This document shows, in pieces, positions 12,216-23,684 of a DNA stretch of 64,000 nucleotides. Made by a program: the position numbers and the translations under genes. Origin of the DNA: Thamnaconus septentrionalis (Eukaryota > Chordata > Actinopteri > Tetraodontiformes > Monacanthidae); the NCBI GenBank assembly GCA_009823395.1, contig CM020508.1:5106515-5170514 (forward strand), read 5' to 3'. The notes below the pieces were generated by a model. It searched no databases. It worked only from the letters and a program-made list of their open reading frames with translations, and was not told the DNA's origin. Within the stretch, counting starts at the first letter, position 1. The number at the start of each line of letters is the position of its first letter.

Positions 12216-13806
12216 TGTGTGTGTGTGTGTGCCCATTCCAGGTGCCTTCTGCATCCCATTGTACATCCCGTACAACCTGACAGGCCGCTGGATGCTGGGG
12301 AAAGGTCTCTGCAAGGTGTGGCTGGTCATGGACTACCTGCTCTGCACCGCGTCCGTCTTCAACATTGTCCTCATTAGTTACGACCGCTTCCTGTCAGTGA
12401 CAAGAGCGGTGAGTATAGGCTACACACACACACGTACAGTAAAAGTGACTTGCTTGCACACACACACACACACCGCAGATTCTACAGCACAGGGGCAGCT
12501 TGCACCGCAGGGCCGTCACTGATGTTCGCAGCTGCTTCAGCTCCGTCCACCCAAATTCTCCGGCTGTAATGTGTGTTTTTGTCTCGTCACTCTTGAGCAC
12601 AGTTTGTTTTTGTTGCCCTTATTTTTTTCTTTCTCTCTCTCACTGCTTGATATCCGGTAATTAAATACGCCTAAACACTACACAACTGACAGGGACGCCA
12701 AGTGGGGGAGGTGGTGTGTGTGTGGGGTGTGTGTGTGCAGCAGCCGCTTTTAAACATGTTCTCGGCGGAGGAAACCCGGACGGACGTTACGGTTTGAGTC
12801 GAGGCTCCACAAAAGTGGCGGTTGGGCATCTCTGAAAGACGTGGCGGGGGAGGGAGGGGGTGTGCGGGGTGCGCGGTGATTGAGTATGCTGCTCAGATGC
12901 CTCGTGTGAAATGTGTAGGAGCTCTGATTTGAAGAGCACAGCTCACACTTTAGATTTTTTTTTTTTTTGACCAAGATTTTTTTTTTTTCTCTCTCTCCTC
13001 TCTCTGAAGGCCACATAATTGGACAGATTTAAGAGCTAATCCCCGCCTGCGGGTCGAGGGATTGACATCAGCAGCCTCGTTTTTTAAGGAGGATCTCTTT
13101 GTCTTGTCTCCCAGGGGCGTCTGTGGATAGTCTGAGGGCCGTGAGCACAGGGGCCCCTATGAACACATCATTCTAAAAACAAATGTTTATTTTTTTTGAC
13201 GATATGCTGATTTTTGGGGGGGTTTGTTCCATCAAAGATGAAACTGTACAAGAGGAGGCATGAAAAGACCTGTGGGACTTGAGATGGCTTGGCTGTAATC
13301 TGGTCATCTATCCATATAAAGGCTTGTAAATGCGATCTGTCCCATTTCAAAATCAATCAATCAATTGATTGAAAACCTCTGAGCGGTTTTGGCAGTTCCT
13401 TGCAAGTGGCGTTTAAACAGTTGACAGTTTTTTTCCTCCTGGTGGTGGAAGGAGCTCCTCATCTGGCGCTGCCCAGTGGCCGCCCCTGCCTGCCGCAATG
13501 CCTTTGTTCTCTTACAGCCCGTCATTGTTTATTCCTTAATTCTCAATTTAAAAAAATAAAAGAAATCAACAACATTTTTGCTTTGGTAACAGTCACGTAA
13601 GACTCGAGCGGAATAGTTTATTAGCATTACAAAGAAGGGGAAAGTGGGGGAGGCTTGTTTTTAATTATTGACTCTGGGAAATGGATTTATTTAAGTTGCT
13701 TTTTAAGCAAGCGGTCACACACGCCGTCATTATTGTCTCCGAGCGACGCGGCGGCTGTTGCTGCCATGGAGAGAGAGGCCTTTGATGGTCGACTCCTTCG
13801 CAACGT

Positions 13807-13861
<55 letters not shown>

Positions 13862-13878
13862 TATATATTGTATAATAT

Positions 13879-13930
<52 letters not shown>

Positions 13931-15278
13931 GACAAATATTTATATATTTTTGATGATAGGACAACTCAAAGAACTAGCAGACGCCTTAATGAAAGAGACT
14001 TTGAAGCGGCCGAGGCGATGATGATGAGGGAGGCAGAGTTTGGGGGAGGGACCAGATGTCTCTTTCACCCTCTCGTGTTGAAAAAAAAAATAAAAATGGC
14101 TCGCCGCCCGACCCCCCCCCATCACCATCACCACCACCACCCTCCTCCCCTGAAAGTCTCTCTCCTCCGACGCGGGGCCTCACGAGCGAGCGGGGGCTTT
14201 TTTTTTTTTTTTGCTTTTTTTTTTTTCACAGCCACGAGGTAGCACAATAGAGACAGCGGCCCCCGATGTTGAAGAGCCAGCACCGCTCGCATGTGAGCAG
14301 CAGCAGCTGCAGCTTGAGAGGAGGAGGAGAGGTGGTGGCGGCGGCAGCAGCCGCCGCTTCTGTCAAACGACTGTGAGTCACATCCCCTCTTCTCTTCCCC
14401 CCCGACCCGACTCTGATACAGGTGAAATACCGAGCGCAGCGGAACATGACGCGGCAGGCGGTGCTGAAGATGGTGGCGGTGTGGGTGCTGGCCTTCCTCC
14501 TCTACGGCCCCGCCATCCTCTTCTGGGAGAGCGCCGTGGGCCGGAGCATCGTCCCGCCGCACGAGTGCGACGCCGAGTTCTATTTCACCTGGTACTTCCT
14601 GCTCACCGCCTCCACTTTTGAGTTCTTCACGCCGTTTGTGTCTGTGGCCTTCCTCAACCTCAGCATTTACCTGAACATCCACCGCAGGACCAGGGAGGGT
14701 CGCGCCTGGGCCGAGGAGGCGATAGAGAGCCAGCAGACGGACAGGACGCGCAAGGACGGCGCCTGGTCCGCCTTTTTCATGAAGACGCGCAAGGTGTCGT
14801 CCAGCGAGCCCACCGCCATCTCGGCCGTCATCGAGGACGACGCCGACGGCCTGTCGCCCCGCGACATCGGCGAGCCCAACTCGGGCCGGATCCTAATGGA
14901 CAGGGACAAGCTCTCCCCCGGCAGGGGCTCGCGCCTCTTCCAGGCGACGGGCTCGTCGTGCATGCTGCCTGACCGCAGGATGCAGCGGTCGCGGCTGTCG
15001 CGGGACAAAAAATCGCCAAGTCCCTGGCCGTCATCGTGTGCACCTTCGGGATCTGCTGGGCGCCGTACACGCTGCTCATGATCATCCGCGCCGCCTGCAG
15101 CGGCACGTGCGTGGCCGACTACTGGTACGAGATCACGTTCTGGCTGCTGTGGCTCAACTCGGCCATCAACCCCGTGCTGTACCCGCTGTGCCACAGCAGC
15201 TTCCGAAGGGCTTTCGCCAAGATCCTGTGTCCCAAGAGACAGTCGGTTCAGCCTCAGATCGAGGTCCAGTCGTGCTGA
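11462..15278 (+). CDS. histamine H3/H4-type receptor (class A GPCR), three exons, one-base frameshift in the last
   Basis: Histamine H3/H4 receptors are Gi/o-coupled membrane receptors. Exons are 11462-11699, 12242-12408 and 14422-15278; phases match (1, then 0) with GT-AG borders. The N-terminus has sequons NSS and NLT. Exon 1 holds TM1, with GNALVIMAF, and part of TM2 ([10 protein letters not shown]). Exon 2 encodes TM2-TM3, with the aminergic Asp in WLVMDYLLC and DRF in place of DRY, as in H3. Exon 3 encodes TM4-TM7 with a long third loop, then CWAPY (TM6) and NPVLYP (TM7). The loop before TM7, [14 protein letters not shown], is closer to H3 than H4, while the position beside impact matches HRH4. 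The run of six A at 15007-15012 is one base short, so conceptual translation stops at 15081. With the base restored the product would be about 420 aa. ATG 11462 has a better context (A at -3, G at +4) than the in-frame ATG at 11423. A poly(A) signal lies at 15319-15324. Confidence 0.88.
11700..12241 (+). other. histamine receptor intron 1
   Basis: 542 bp from GTGAGC to an acceptor AG at 12240-12241. A T/C-rich tract lies near 11715-11840 and a TG repeat occupies 12186-12231, where the polypyrimidine tract would normally be. Confidence 0.8.
12186..12231 (+). repeat. (TG)n microsatellite abutting the exon 2 acceptor
   Basis: Nearly uninterrupted TG units end about 10 bases before the acceptor AG at 12240-12241; only gcccattcc separates them. 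Confidence 0.9.
12409..14421 (+). other. histamine receptor intron 2
   Basis: 2.0 kb, no exon seen. It contains two long (TA)n tracts (13810-13858 and 13882-13930), T-rich runs near 12955-12990 and 14200-14226, and a C/CAC-rich stretch near 14111-14150. Confidence 0.75.
13810..13930 (+). repeat. paired (TA)n microsatellites
   Basis: Two alternating TA tracts of about 50 bp each, separated by about 20 bp (gaatatatattgtataatattgtg). Confidence 0.9.
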
Positions 15279-15318
15279 GTCTGGACCCCCCCCCCAAGGC
15301 CGCGCTGTGCCCTCGCCT

Positions 15319-15324
15319 AATAAA
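15319..15324 (+). terminator. poly(A) signal of the histamine receptor
   Basis: AATAAA 41 bases after the stop codon of the H3/H4-type receptor. It is unusually close, so a longer 3' UTR using later signals is also possible. Confidence 0.45.
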
Positions 15325-17201
15325 TGCACTAAAGGTTTTGCTGGAAAGACACTGTAAATGATCAAATAGAAAAAGAAAATCTAGATACTGTACGAAGATA
15401 TAAAGTTCTTCCATCTGAAGCAGCCTCCAGAGTCACGAGGCCAGAGGTATGCGGTGTTATCTCGACCTGACTGCAATAGTCATCCAGTGATCATTAAAAA
15501 AGGAATTAAAAGGGAAAAAAAACCACCACTGTTGTAACAGACTCAAGAGCGCCCCACCAGACTCTCATGGCACCTTAAAGTGAAAGTTATAATTGCCTTT
15601 GACCGAAGCGACCCTGCAGCAGACAGATGGCAGACAGTCTTTTAAACACAGACGCATTCAGCTGTCAAGCAGGTGCCGGTTTTCATAGGCAGCTCTGCCT
15701 AACTGGAACGGGAAGGACGGACGCCAGGCGCAAAAGCATGACGTCAAGATAATGGAAGGTATCGTTCCGGATCTGCACCGCAGTCACATTAAAAATCACG
15801 GTCAGCCTGGAAGAAAGAGCAACGGATGGAGGCGACTGCTTCATCAAACTTTTATTCATTTTTTTTTCCAACAAGACTGACAGGGTGACACGTCGGGAAA
15901 AACAACTTTCAACTCCCATTTCAATCAGATTGATGGGTGGGACGGACTGGATGGACCTTTTTTTTCTGGTTCTTTACTGAAAGTCCTAATCTTTCTGAGT
16001 CATGTCACAGCAGAGGCTTCAATCACGTCACTGTTTACGTGTAACTAATTCTGTTGCCTGTCTGTTCTGCCAGAGATCAGACAGACGCGAGGGTTTTTAT
16101 CGTGCAGCAATAGCAACGACAAATAGGGGGTCCTTAAAGTTCAAAGCGCAGAGAAAGAAGTGACTCTCCTGCGATTGTTTGCTGAGGTTTTTATCTTCAA
16201 AAAAAAAGGAAAAAAAGAAAGAAAGAAATGGGCTCGATGCAGGAGAAATGTCTGTCTAACGCTGAATGTGCACGAAAGGTATTCCTGTCAATGTGACTAA
16301 TGTACAGAACTAGAAAATAAGAGTTTTTTTTTTTGTATTCCTACACAAAGCTCTGTGGTTGTGTACTGGAGCATGTAGCTGCAACGCTGTAAATATGAAG
16401 TCAGATCGGCATCAGGTTGCAATGTGAAACATACTGTCTTATATTTGCTGTTCGTTTTGCTCAACATTATCATTTGACTCATAATTAAAAATTTAACATG
16501 TAAAGGTCAAAGCTTTTTTTTTTTGCTAAAAGTTTTTTTTTTTTTTTTAAATCTTTTGTCCATGAGGAATTCCAGAACCTTCCAGCTCTATAGCTCCGGT
16601 GACCCCAGAGGAACAAGTTTATTAAAGCACCACTGTTAATAGAGGATCAGCATGTCTCCACCCAAGCATAAAGCAGAACTTCATCAGATGGCGTAAATGT
16701 GCTATAGTCCAGACATACTCCGGTACAGTAGGTGCGGTATGCATCTCAAAAGGCAAGGTTGCAACCCACCATAAAACCAAAAGAGGAGGAAGAAGAATCA
16801 TCAGCGATATAATGCTGAAAATCTTGAGCTAAGTCACTTTTGAAACGGATAGGCTTCACGTTGTAACACGATAACTGTTATGATTGAATGCGATATGTGA
16901 AACATGTCTGGTTTCATGTTCATGTCACATCAAATTATGGCAGTGGTCTGTTTTTTGTTTCTTTCCTTCTTTAGTATTGGGACACGCTTACGCACTTTAG
17001 GTGCTCTTTAGGTCGTGTGTGTATTTTAAGACTTGATTGGTTTCTACCGTCCGAACCTACCTAATGACTTAGGAACTTGGCCATGAACGTACGTGTGTTG
17101 TGTCAGAGAAAGAATAAAAAGAAATCAGCTTAACAAATGTTCTTACATTTTATTTGTATAATTTGGATCAGGTTTAAGGCATAGAATGGTTTGACCTCTA
17201 T

Positions 17202-17203
<2 letters not shown>

Positions 17204-17234
<31 letters not shown>

Positions 17235-17235
17235 T
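17204..17235 (+). repeat. (TTTA)n microsatellite
   Basis: Eight tandem TTTA/ATTT units followed by a short (TTTC)n run. Confidence 0.85.
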
Positions 17236-17560
17236 TCTTTCTTTCTTTCCAGAGTGCAGTGGACTTCGCTGGTATTGGTACCTGTTTGTTTTTTTTTATT
17301 TTTTTGTCGAATTGCATATTTGCTCTGATACCTTTGTACATGTTTTGTGTGTGGTGAGAAGATGAACCTCCTGAAGCTGAAATCAGTCCCCGTCGACAGT
17401 TGACTGGCATGCAGATGAGCAGCTTCGTGTCGCCGTGATGATCAGCAAACTGTGACCCGGAGGGGCGGCTGACTGTTTCAGTCTCAGCCGGGAAGTTCAG
17501 TGTTGACTTGGTGAAAAGTTTAAATTGAGTTTCTGTGTGTTTTCAATTTTAATTCATGGA

Positions 17561-18385
17561 CTATATTGACATTTCTGTGCAGCTCAACACTGGGACAAAG
17601 ACATCAACTTCTGGCAAAAATGTTTTGGGTAAAAACGAGTGAAGGACGCACACCAGGTAGCTACACAACAACGCAAAACTGGATAAAATACATGAAAGTT
17701 TTTCTGGTTGCTCCAAAATACTGATGCCAAAATTGCCCTGCAATGCAAGTGGTTTCTTAAGTCTTACCATTGACACAAAGAAGAACTGAATCTCAATGAA
17801 AATGTCAAATAAATAAGAAAAAGACTCAAGCTGGCGCTCCCACTTTTTGTGCCAATAAACAAAGTTATTACACATTTCCATTTCTACCGCGCATTTATTG
17901 TTCAGGGCTTTGTCGGAGATGAAGTTTTTCAGTGGCTGGCTGAGTGTGTACCCAGAATGGATTTCAGGAGAGTTCATACCATCTAATAAGCTGGCACACC
18001 AGATGCTTCCAAAATCCTTTTTTGATTCGACTCGCATATCAACCCGGGGAGAAGCCCTCCTGTGGCAAAGCGTTTGTAACGGGGAGGCAAGCCAGGAGTG
18101 GTGAAAAAAAGCCCATCTGTGTTGCTCCCTTATGTTCTTACGCAGTGTTATGTAGTGATCGTCAAAGGTCAAAGTCCAGGAAATAGACGTCACGCTTCGG
18201 TGAAATTGGAAGTTGATTTGAAGAGCTGACGGGTTGTTTTTCTTTCCCGCTCCAATCGCTGATAAGAAAAGACGAAGGATGTGCGATGGAGTCGTAGCCA
18301 TGAAACGAATGGCAGATTGATCTACGCAATCTTCAACGCGCAGCACTTCCGAGAGTAGTACACTGAGAACGCCAGATGAAAACAT
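17561..18385 (-). other. unexplained 274-codon open reading frame
   Basis: A continuous minus-strand ORF, ATG 18383-18385 to a stop at 17561-17563, in moderately AT-rich DNA with no neighbouring recognised exon. The translation has scattered hydrophobic stretches, including a Phe/Leu/Val-rich C-terminal third, but no domain, motif or repeat that I recognise. Its length is notable for non-coding DNA, yet one such ORF in 128 kb of searched strand could arise by chance. It could also be a decayed retroposed gene. No poly(A) signal or promoter was assigned. Confidence 0.2.
18166..18178 (+). promoter_or_regulatory. DR1-type nuclear-receptor motif
   Basis: AGGTCAAAGTCCA is a close match to the DR1/HNF4-type element. 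It lies 640 bp upstream of a second such motif. Function is inferred only from the motif. Confidence 0.35.
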
Positions 18386-18806
18386 TCAACAAATCCTTTT
18401 GGACTTATCTGTCAATACGCTCCAGAGGAGGCGCCACGAAAAGCCTTTGGAAGGGGTTGGGAAAAAAAATTTGGGAAAGTTGCCGAGAAACATTGGGAAA
18501 AAAAAAGTAAAAAAAAGAAAAAAGAAAAAAATCAGCATGTCTGTCACTTTCAAGCGGACAGATTTGTTTCCGGCGAGCTTGAAGCTTCCCGCTGGTGACA
18601 TCATCACCTCCGACTGCAGAGCCAGTCAGGAGCAAAGTGGAAACTTGTTGTCCCCGGAGAGAATCTTTCAGCTCACACACGATCAATGGTGAAAAACGCT
18701 TTGTGTCGGCGCTACAGTTCCCCTTCCTATACGGTGAGAGCGGCGCCCGAGGAAGCAGCCACGCTCCCCCCGGTGCAGCTCCGCTGCCTGAGGCAACTCC
18801 AAGCTG

Positions 18807-18833
18807 TTTGAACTTTGAACTTCAAAGTTCAAA
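18807..18833 (+). promoter_or_regulatory. 27-bp perfect palindrome containing DR1-like half-sites
   Basis: Arms tttgaactttgaa and ttcaaagttcaaa flank a single C, so each strand reads AGTTCAAAGTTCA-like, a DR1 arrangement. It lies about 100 bp upstream of a TATA-like box at 18931-18938 in a GC-rich block. The transcription unit, if any, is unknown. Confidence 0.4.
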
Positions 18834-18912
18834 TCAACCCATGAGATACGAGCTGCATGTGATGTCATGCCAAGCGTCGGGCAGATTTTCTGAGATTTTT
18901 CAGGGTGAGCCG

Positions 18913-18950
18913 GCAGGCCACGCCCATTCCATATAAGCCGCCTCCCCCGT
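18913..18950 (+). promoter_or_regulatory. candidate promoter: CACGCCC, TATA-like box, GC-rich start region
   Basis: ccacgcccattccatataagccgcc joins a GC/KLF-type box with CATATAAG, which also resembles an SRF CArG box with one mismatch. GC-rich sequence follows. No downstream ORF or exon was recognised, so this may be a non-coding RNA promoter or chance. Confidence 0.3.
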
Positions 18951-19732
18951 TGTCTTCTCCTGATAGGAAAATACCAGCCGGCTCTGGAGAAACCGCCGCC
19001 GCAGTGGCATCCACGCTGATCTCCTCAGCAGCAGCGGCCACTAGTCTGCGGGCTCGGGGGAAGTTCTGCTTTTGTTTTCCTCGTCTCGGAGCGACTCGAG
19101 GCCGTCGCTTCTTGATCTCGCGCACGTCCCTCTTTCTGAAATGGAATCTAATTGTTCGTGAAAAGGAAGCTGACGGGTTGCGCAGCTGCGGAGGAAAGTC
19201 GAGGGCTGACTGAGTCTGAAATCTACTGCGCCAGCTTGCAAACGGGGTTCTGGCGTGCACGACGCCACTCCAACTCGTGTGACGGTGAAAACTGCATAAT
19301 AGGCTGAGTATTTATAGGTACAATAACAGCCACGAGAAATGAATAGATGAATGAATGAATGAATGACTGGATTCATTCATTATTACCCTCATTCCATTTG
19401 CTTTTCAGCTTTTTAAAAAGGCACCATCACCGTCCACCATACATCACCGTCTGTTTTTATTAACAGCAAGGACACAGGAAACATTCCGACACTGTGTCTT
19501 TCATGTTGTTTCTTTTAGAAAGTCAACTCAAGGAAGGGACGAGGGGGCGGCGATGTGGGCGGCCCTCGCAGAGACACAGGTGGACTCGCAAATAGAAAGC
19601 AAATTGCCGTGTGTGAGCGCTAGGGCTATTGTTGCTAGCCAGGGCAGCGAGCCCTCCGGACAAACACACAAACCCTCTCAGGAAGGAAATTAGAGGCTCG
19701 CAGGCCCCTGATTTGTGTTTGAATTACAGCGA

Positions 19733-19735
<3 letters not shown>

Positions 19736-19767
<32 letters not shown>
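19736..19767 (+). repeat. (CA)n microsatellite
   Basis: About 16 tandem CA units. Confidence 0.9.
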
Positions 19768-19772
<5 letters not shown>

Positions 19773-21334
19773 AAGACAGTAACATAATTGTTATTGAGCG
19801 GAAAACAAATCGCAACCACAAACGCGAGTGCCATCCGCCAGGATGAAGCTCGGAGGACGGGCCGAGGTGTCGTTCGGGGAGTTTGGGGGAGTGAGAATGT
19901 GCCTGGCAGTCTGCAGACAATGTGTTTGCGAGATAATGAGCCGCTGACAGGACAGGAGTCTTCTGACACACACACAAAAAAATAAAACAACAACAACACA
20001 CTGACATACACACACAAACCCCACAGAACCATTGGGAGTATTTCTTTGTTGATGTTCCTGAAAGCTGCTCGGCCTCTTCATCGTCGAGCTACAGGATGGA
20101 ACAAAACATTCAGAGTTACGTTCTGGTTCTGGAAAGTGGACGGAGGAGCAGCCGGCGAGGAAACCAATTAGGATGCAGGATAATGGAAAATGTTTAAAAA
20201 AAATAAAAAATCTTCCAAAAGCAAGAAACAAAAACAAGCAAAAAAAAAAAAAAAAAAAAAACGGAGACGGACTCGCCCACGCTGTAAGTCAGCTGATAAA
20301 AGTCTGTCTGTTCATGTTCGTCATTAACCTTGGTGCTCTTAACGTGCTCATTACCTCCACAGGATCCTCTCCGTCTCGGCTCAATCAAGCACGACTTTGC
20401 CCCCAACACACTTTGAATATTAATGTTTAAGTGGCTATTTGCTTCCAAGTATGTTGCAAACTAATTGACGAGAAATGAGTGAGTGGCAGCCTTAAGCTAG
20501 CGGTATATTTTGCTTGTTTGTTTCTTTGTTTGTTGGATCGCGGCCGTCTCTTGAGACTTCAAGGCATTGAAAGGCTTTTGCGTCACTCCGAAAAAATGCT
20601 TTCGCACAAAGACTGCAGGGGCCAGGAGGTGCAACAGCTAGTTTTCAATTAGTGGCCTGACCGCAACCTCCAGAGGCCAAGCAGACAACACAACTGCGGC
20701 ATTATATAAGCACCATTTGACGCACGGCGATGAATAAAAAAGATTTCAACCGGGGAGAGACGGTTGAGCTTCGTGACCTCTCGTCCACTGTTGCGGCTGC
20801 CGCCAATGGACTCTCGTAACCACTTTATCGTTTTGGAGTAACAATAAATAAAATAAATCTGCAGCGTTTCAAACAGGTCAAGGCCGACAAGTGGCCCGTT
20901 GTGGTTGCTGCAGGGGAGAAATGGCTCTCGAGAGCCAGACGAAGCAGCGAGGCTGCACTCTCAATGAAAACATCAGTGATCGGGGTCACTTTAATTGCTT
21001 CCTGTGACGAGTCAATAGCATTGTCAAAAATTAGCATATCTATTCCACTGTTGTAAGACACGTTTTCATTTTCTATCTATCTATCTATCTATATAGTTTG
21101 TTAATTAGTTAGTTTTAAAAGGCCCTGTATTGTTATCATGTCCCAATAATTCTGTTCTTCTTTCATGGTGGACTCGACAGAACAGCTTCACCAATTAATG
21201 ATGCAGAATGCTAGTTATATCCAGAAAAAAGCATACAGTATTTAGCCCGCTGCTTACAGCTCTGTGCAAAAAAACAACAACAACAAAAAAAACATTAGCC
21301 TTCAGGTTTGCTGGAGCTTTCACATATTTGGAAG

Positions 21335-21480
21335 TGAGAAAAACCAAGGTGGAGCTCAGTGGGCGGAGCCAACGCCTGTCCGATGGGGTGGTCGCTGACC
21401 TGTGAGCGATAGGGTTTCTCTTTGTGACATCACAAAGGGCTGATTTCCAGAACTTAAGTATATCCTTTCTGAAAAAGTGG
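21335..21480 (+). repeat. dispersed repeat with TGACATCACAAAGGG core, copy 2
   Basis: Shares gggcggagccaac (near 21361), the spaced ggggtggtc and tttgtgacatcacaaagggc (21421-21440) with copy 1, in the same order and spacing. Confidence 0.6.
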
Positions 21481-23298
21481 ACCCAACACATGATGTCACC
21501 CATTAAGGGGAGGGTCTCCAGCAGCTGCACAGTCTCCTCCAATCACATCGCCGGCTGCAGTGATCATTCCTTCAGCCCTTTATCCCCACGGAGAGCTCAG
21601 ATTCCGCACCGCCCGACACTCCCACTTGAGCATCAGTGCACCGCATTGAGCAGGAAACTCTGATTTTGAAAGCACTTTGACGGTCCACCGTCGAGGCTCC
21701 TGATGCTCTGCGTTGTGGGTTTGACAGAAATCCCAGTGGCGGGATTCACACCTGCAGACAGCTGAAGAACAAGCAGTGGATTTGACCAGCAGAGCCCGGA
21801 AACATCCTTTTAAAGAGAGGCGGAGGACGTCCTGTGGAGGGAAACAGACGCCCTAAAACACATTTTTTTTTTTTTTTTAACGTGCTGAAAAGACAAAACA
21901 AAACTTCAGCTATGACATGTTGATTGGACAAGCTGTGATTTTCACAGCCGACGCTCGTCCTTGTCGCTATCACTGGCTGAAGACTGACGTGCTGACACTG
22001 AAACCACAAAGACGATAATGTGTTTTTTTTCCTTTGCTGCCTTTTGTTGTTTGTCACGTTGTACTCAGAGTTCTCAGCAGATTTTCTTTTGATGATTACA
22101 TTTTCTGAAAGGGGCTCGAGGCTGCAGAAACATTAGGTTTTTGTTTTTTGCCAATATCTATCTATCTATCTATCTATCATATATACAGATAAATGTATAA
22201 ATACATGTAGATATATACACGTATATAGTTAGATAAAGATAGATATAGATACATATAGATGCAACGGCACAAGATTTGTGCGCGCTGAACACGAAACGAA
22301 GCGGTTTTGCGGATTGTGTTGATAATTTTGCTCTCACTCGTGCCACTCAGCTGTCACTCGTCGCTCACTCACGCTGTTAGGAGTGTGTTGCTCGTTTGTT
22401 GCCTGATTAGCTTTGGCCTTCTTTTGCATAAAAAAACCCCCAAAAATCAGCACACAGAACAGAAGCGAGCGTCACGAACTGTCGATGCAACTGTCTTGTT
22501 GCAATGACACCCTTTTTTTTGTTACTGCTCCTGATTTACATGCATGCATTTTATGTCTCATTATTTTGTGATTTTGTGTTCCAAGTGTTCTGCAACTTTG
22601 AAGGCTGCTGTCTTGGCCAGACTTCCCCTGGAAAAGAGGTCATTGTAACTCAATGGGACCCACCTGATTAAAAAAAGGCTTAAATAAATATTTTAATAAA
22701 TTAATAAATCCTTATGTACATGCATCCGTCGACTAGTTTGATTTTATAAAGGCTGCATGTTTGAGAAATGGAACTCCTTTTCAAGTGACAATGAAAAAAA
22801 CAACAACAAACAAGCAAATATTAAAACTAGAAATGATAACAGAAGTAATTCAAAGCTTGGAGATAGAAGAGCGCTGGATTTAATACCAGCTAACTGAAAC
22901 TGCAGCTCTTCTTGCAGCTCATCTCATTTTCAAACCTGGACTGTCTATTCAGAGATAAGCAGGCACTGGGTCGATTTTAAAAGTCCCGCAGGGAAGAAGC
23001 GAATAGTTTTATAGTGACTTTAGTGCTTGGGTAGTGAGGAAAACTCACCATGCCAATGAAACGTGTCTCGAGCCTGCTGATGAGCTCCACCTCAGTCTCT
23101 TCCAATTTTTTAAATCTTGTTTTAAATCTGACTATTGTTTTGTTTATTTTATATTCAATGTATGTTTTAGAGTCTTCACCAACAACAGAACAAACATTTA
23201 ATGTTGACAGCTGCTCTAAAGACATTTTATAAAGACTATTAATAGCTTGCAAGACATATCATGTCTTGCTTGATTTTATATACATTTGTTGTTGTTTT

Positions 23299-23684
23299 GG
23301 GCGACACGGTGGCGCAGTGGTTAGCGCTGCCGCCTCACAGCAAGAAGGTCGTGGGTTCGATTCCGGGGCCCGGACCTGTGACCTTTCTGTGTGGAGTTTG
23401 CATGTTCTCCCTGTGTCTGCGTGGGTTCTCTCCGGGTTCTCCGGCTTCCTCCCACACTCCAAAAACATGCATGTGAGGTCAATTGAACATTCTAAATTGT
23501 CCGTAGGTGTGCATGTGAGTGTGAATGGTTGTTTGTCTCTATGTGTGGCCCTGCGATGAACTGGCGACTTGTCCAGGGTGTCACCCTGCCTTCGCCCTAA
23601 GACAGCTGGGATAGGCTCCAGCAGACCCCCGTGACCCTGAATTGGAATAAGCGGGTATAGAAGATGAATGAATGAATGAATGAA
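23299..23684 (+). mobile_element. tRNA-derived SINE, near full length, with target-site duplication
   Basis: The head carries a Pol III A box (tggcgcagtgg, 23310-23320) and B box (ggttcgattcc, 23354-23364) at tRNA-like spacing. A body common in fish genomes follows (gtgtggagtttgcatgttct and onwards), ending in a (GAAT)n tail. The 12-base sequence tgttgttgtttt flanks it at 23287-23298 and 23685-23696, a target-site duplication that marks LINE-assisted retroposition. Other copies lie at 37848-38117 and 44343-44670. It encodes no protein. Confidence 0.85.

Noticed and set aside
13655..14242. 195-codon plus ORF and minus ORFs across the (TA)n repeats in receptor intron 2
   Set aside because: Translation is Ile-Tyr repeats from a microsatellite; it has no domain and lies inside an intron.
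14128..15365. Minus-strand ORFs of 184 and 232 codons opposite receptor exon 3
   Set aside because: They are GC-rich antisense shadows of the receptor exon.
23310..23364. A real tRNA gene
   Set aside because: A and B boxes are present, but the stems do not close as a tRNA and the sequence continues into a repeated SINE body with target-site duplication.
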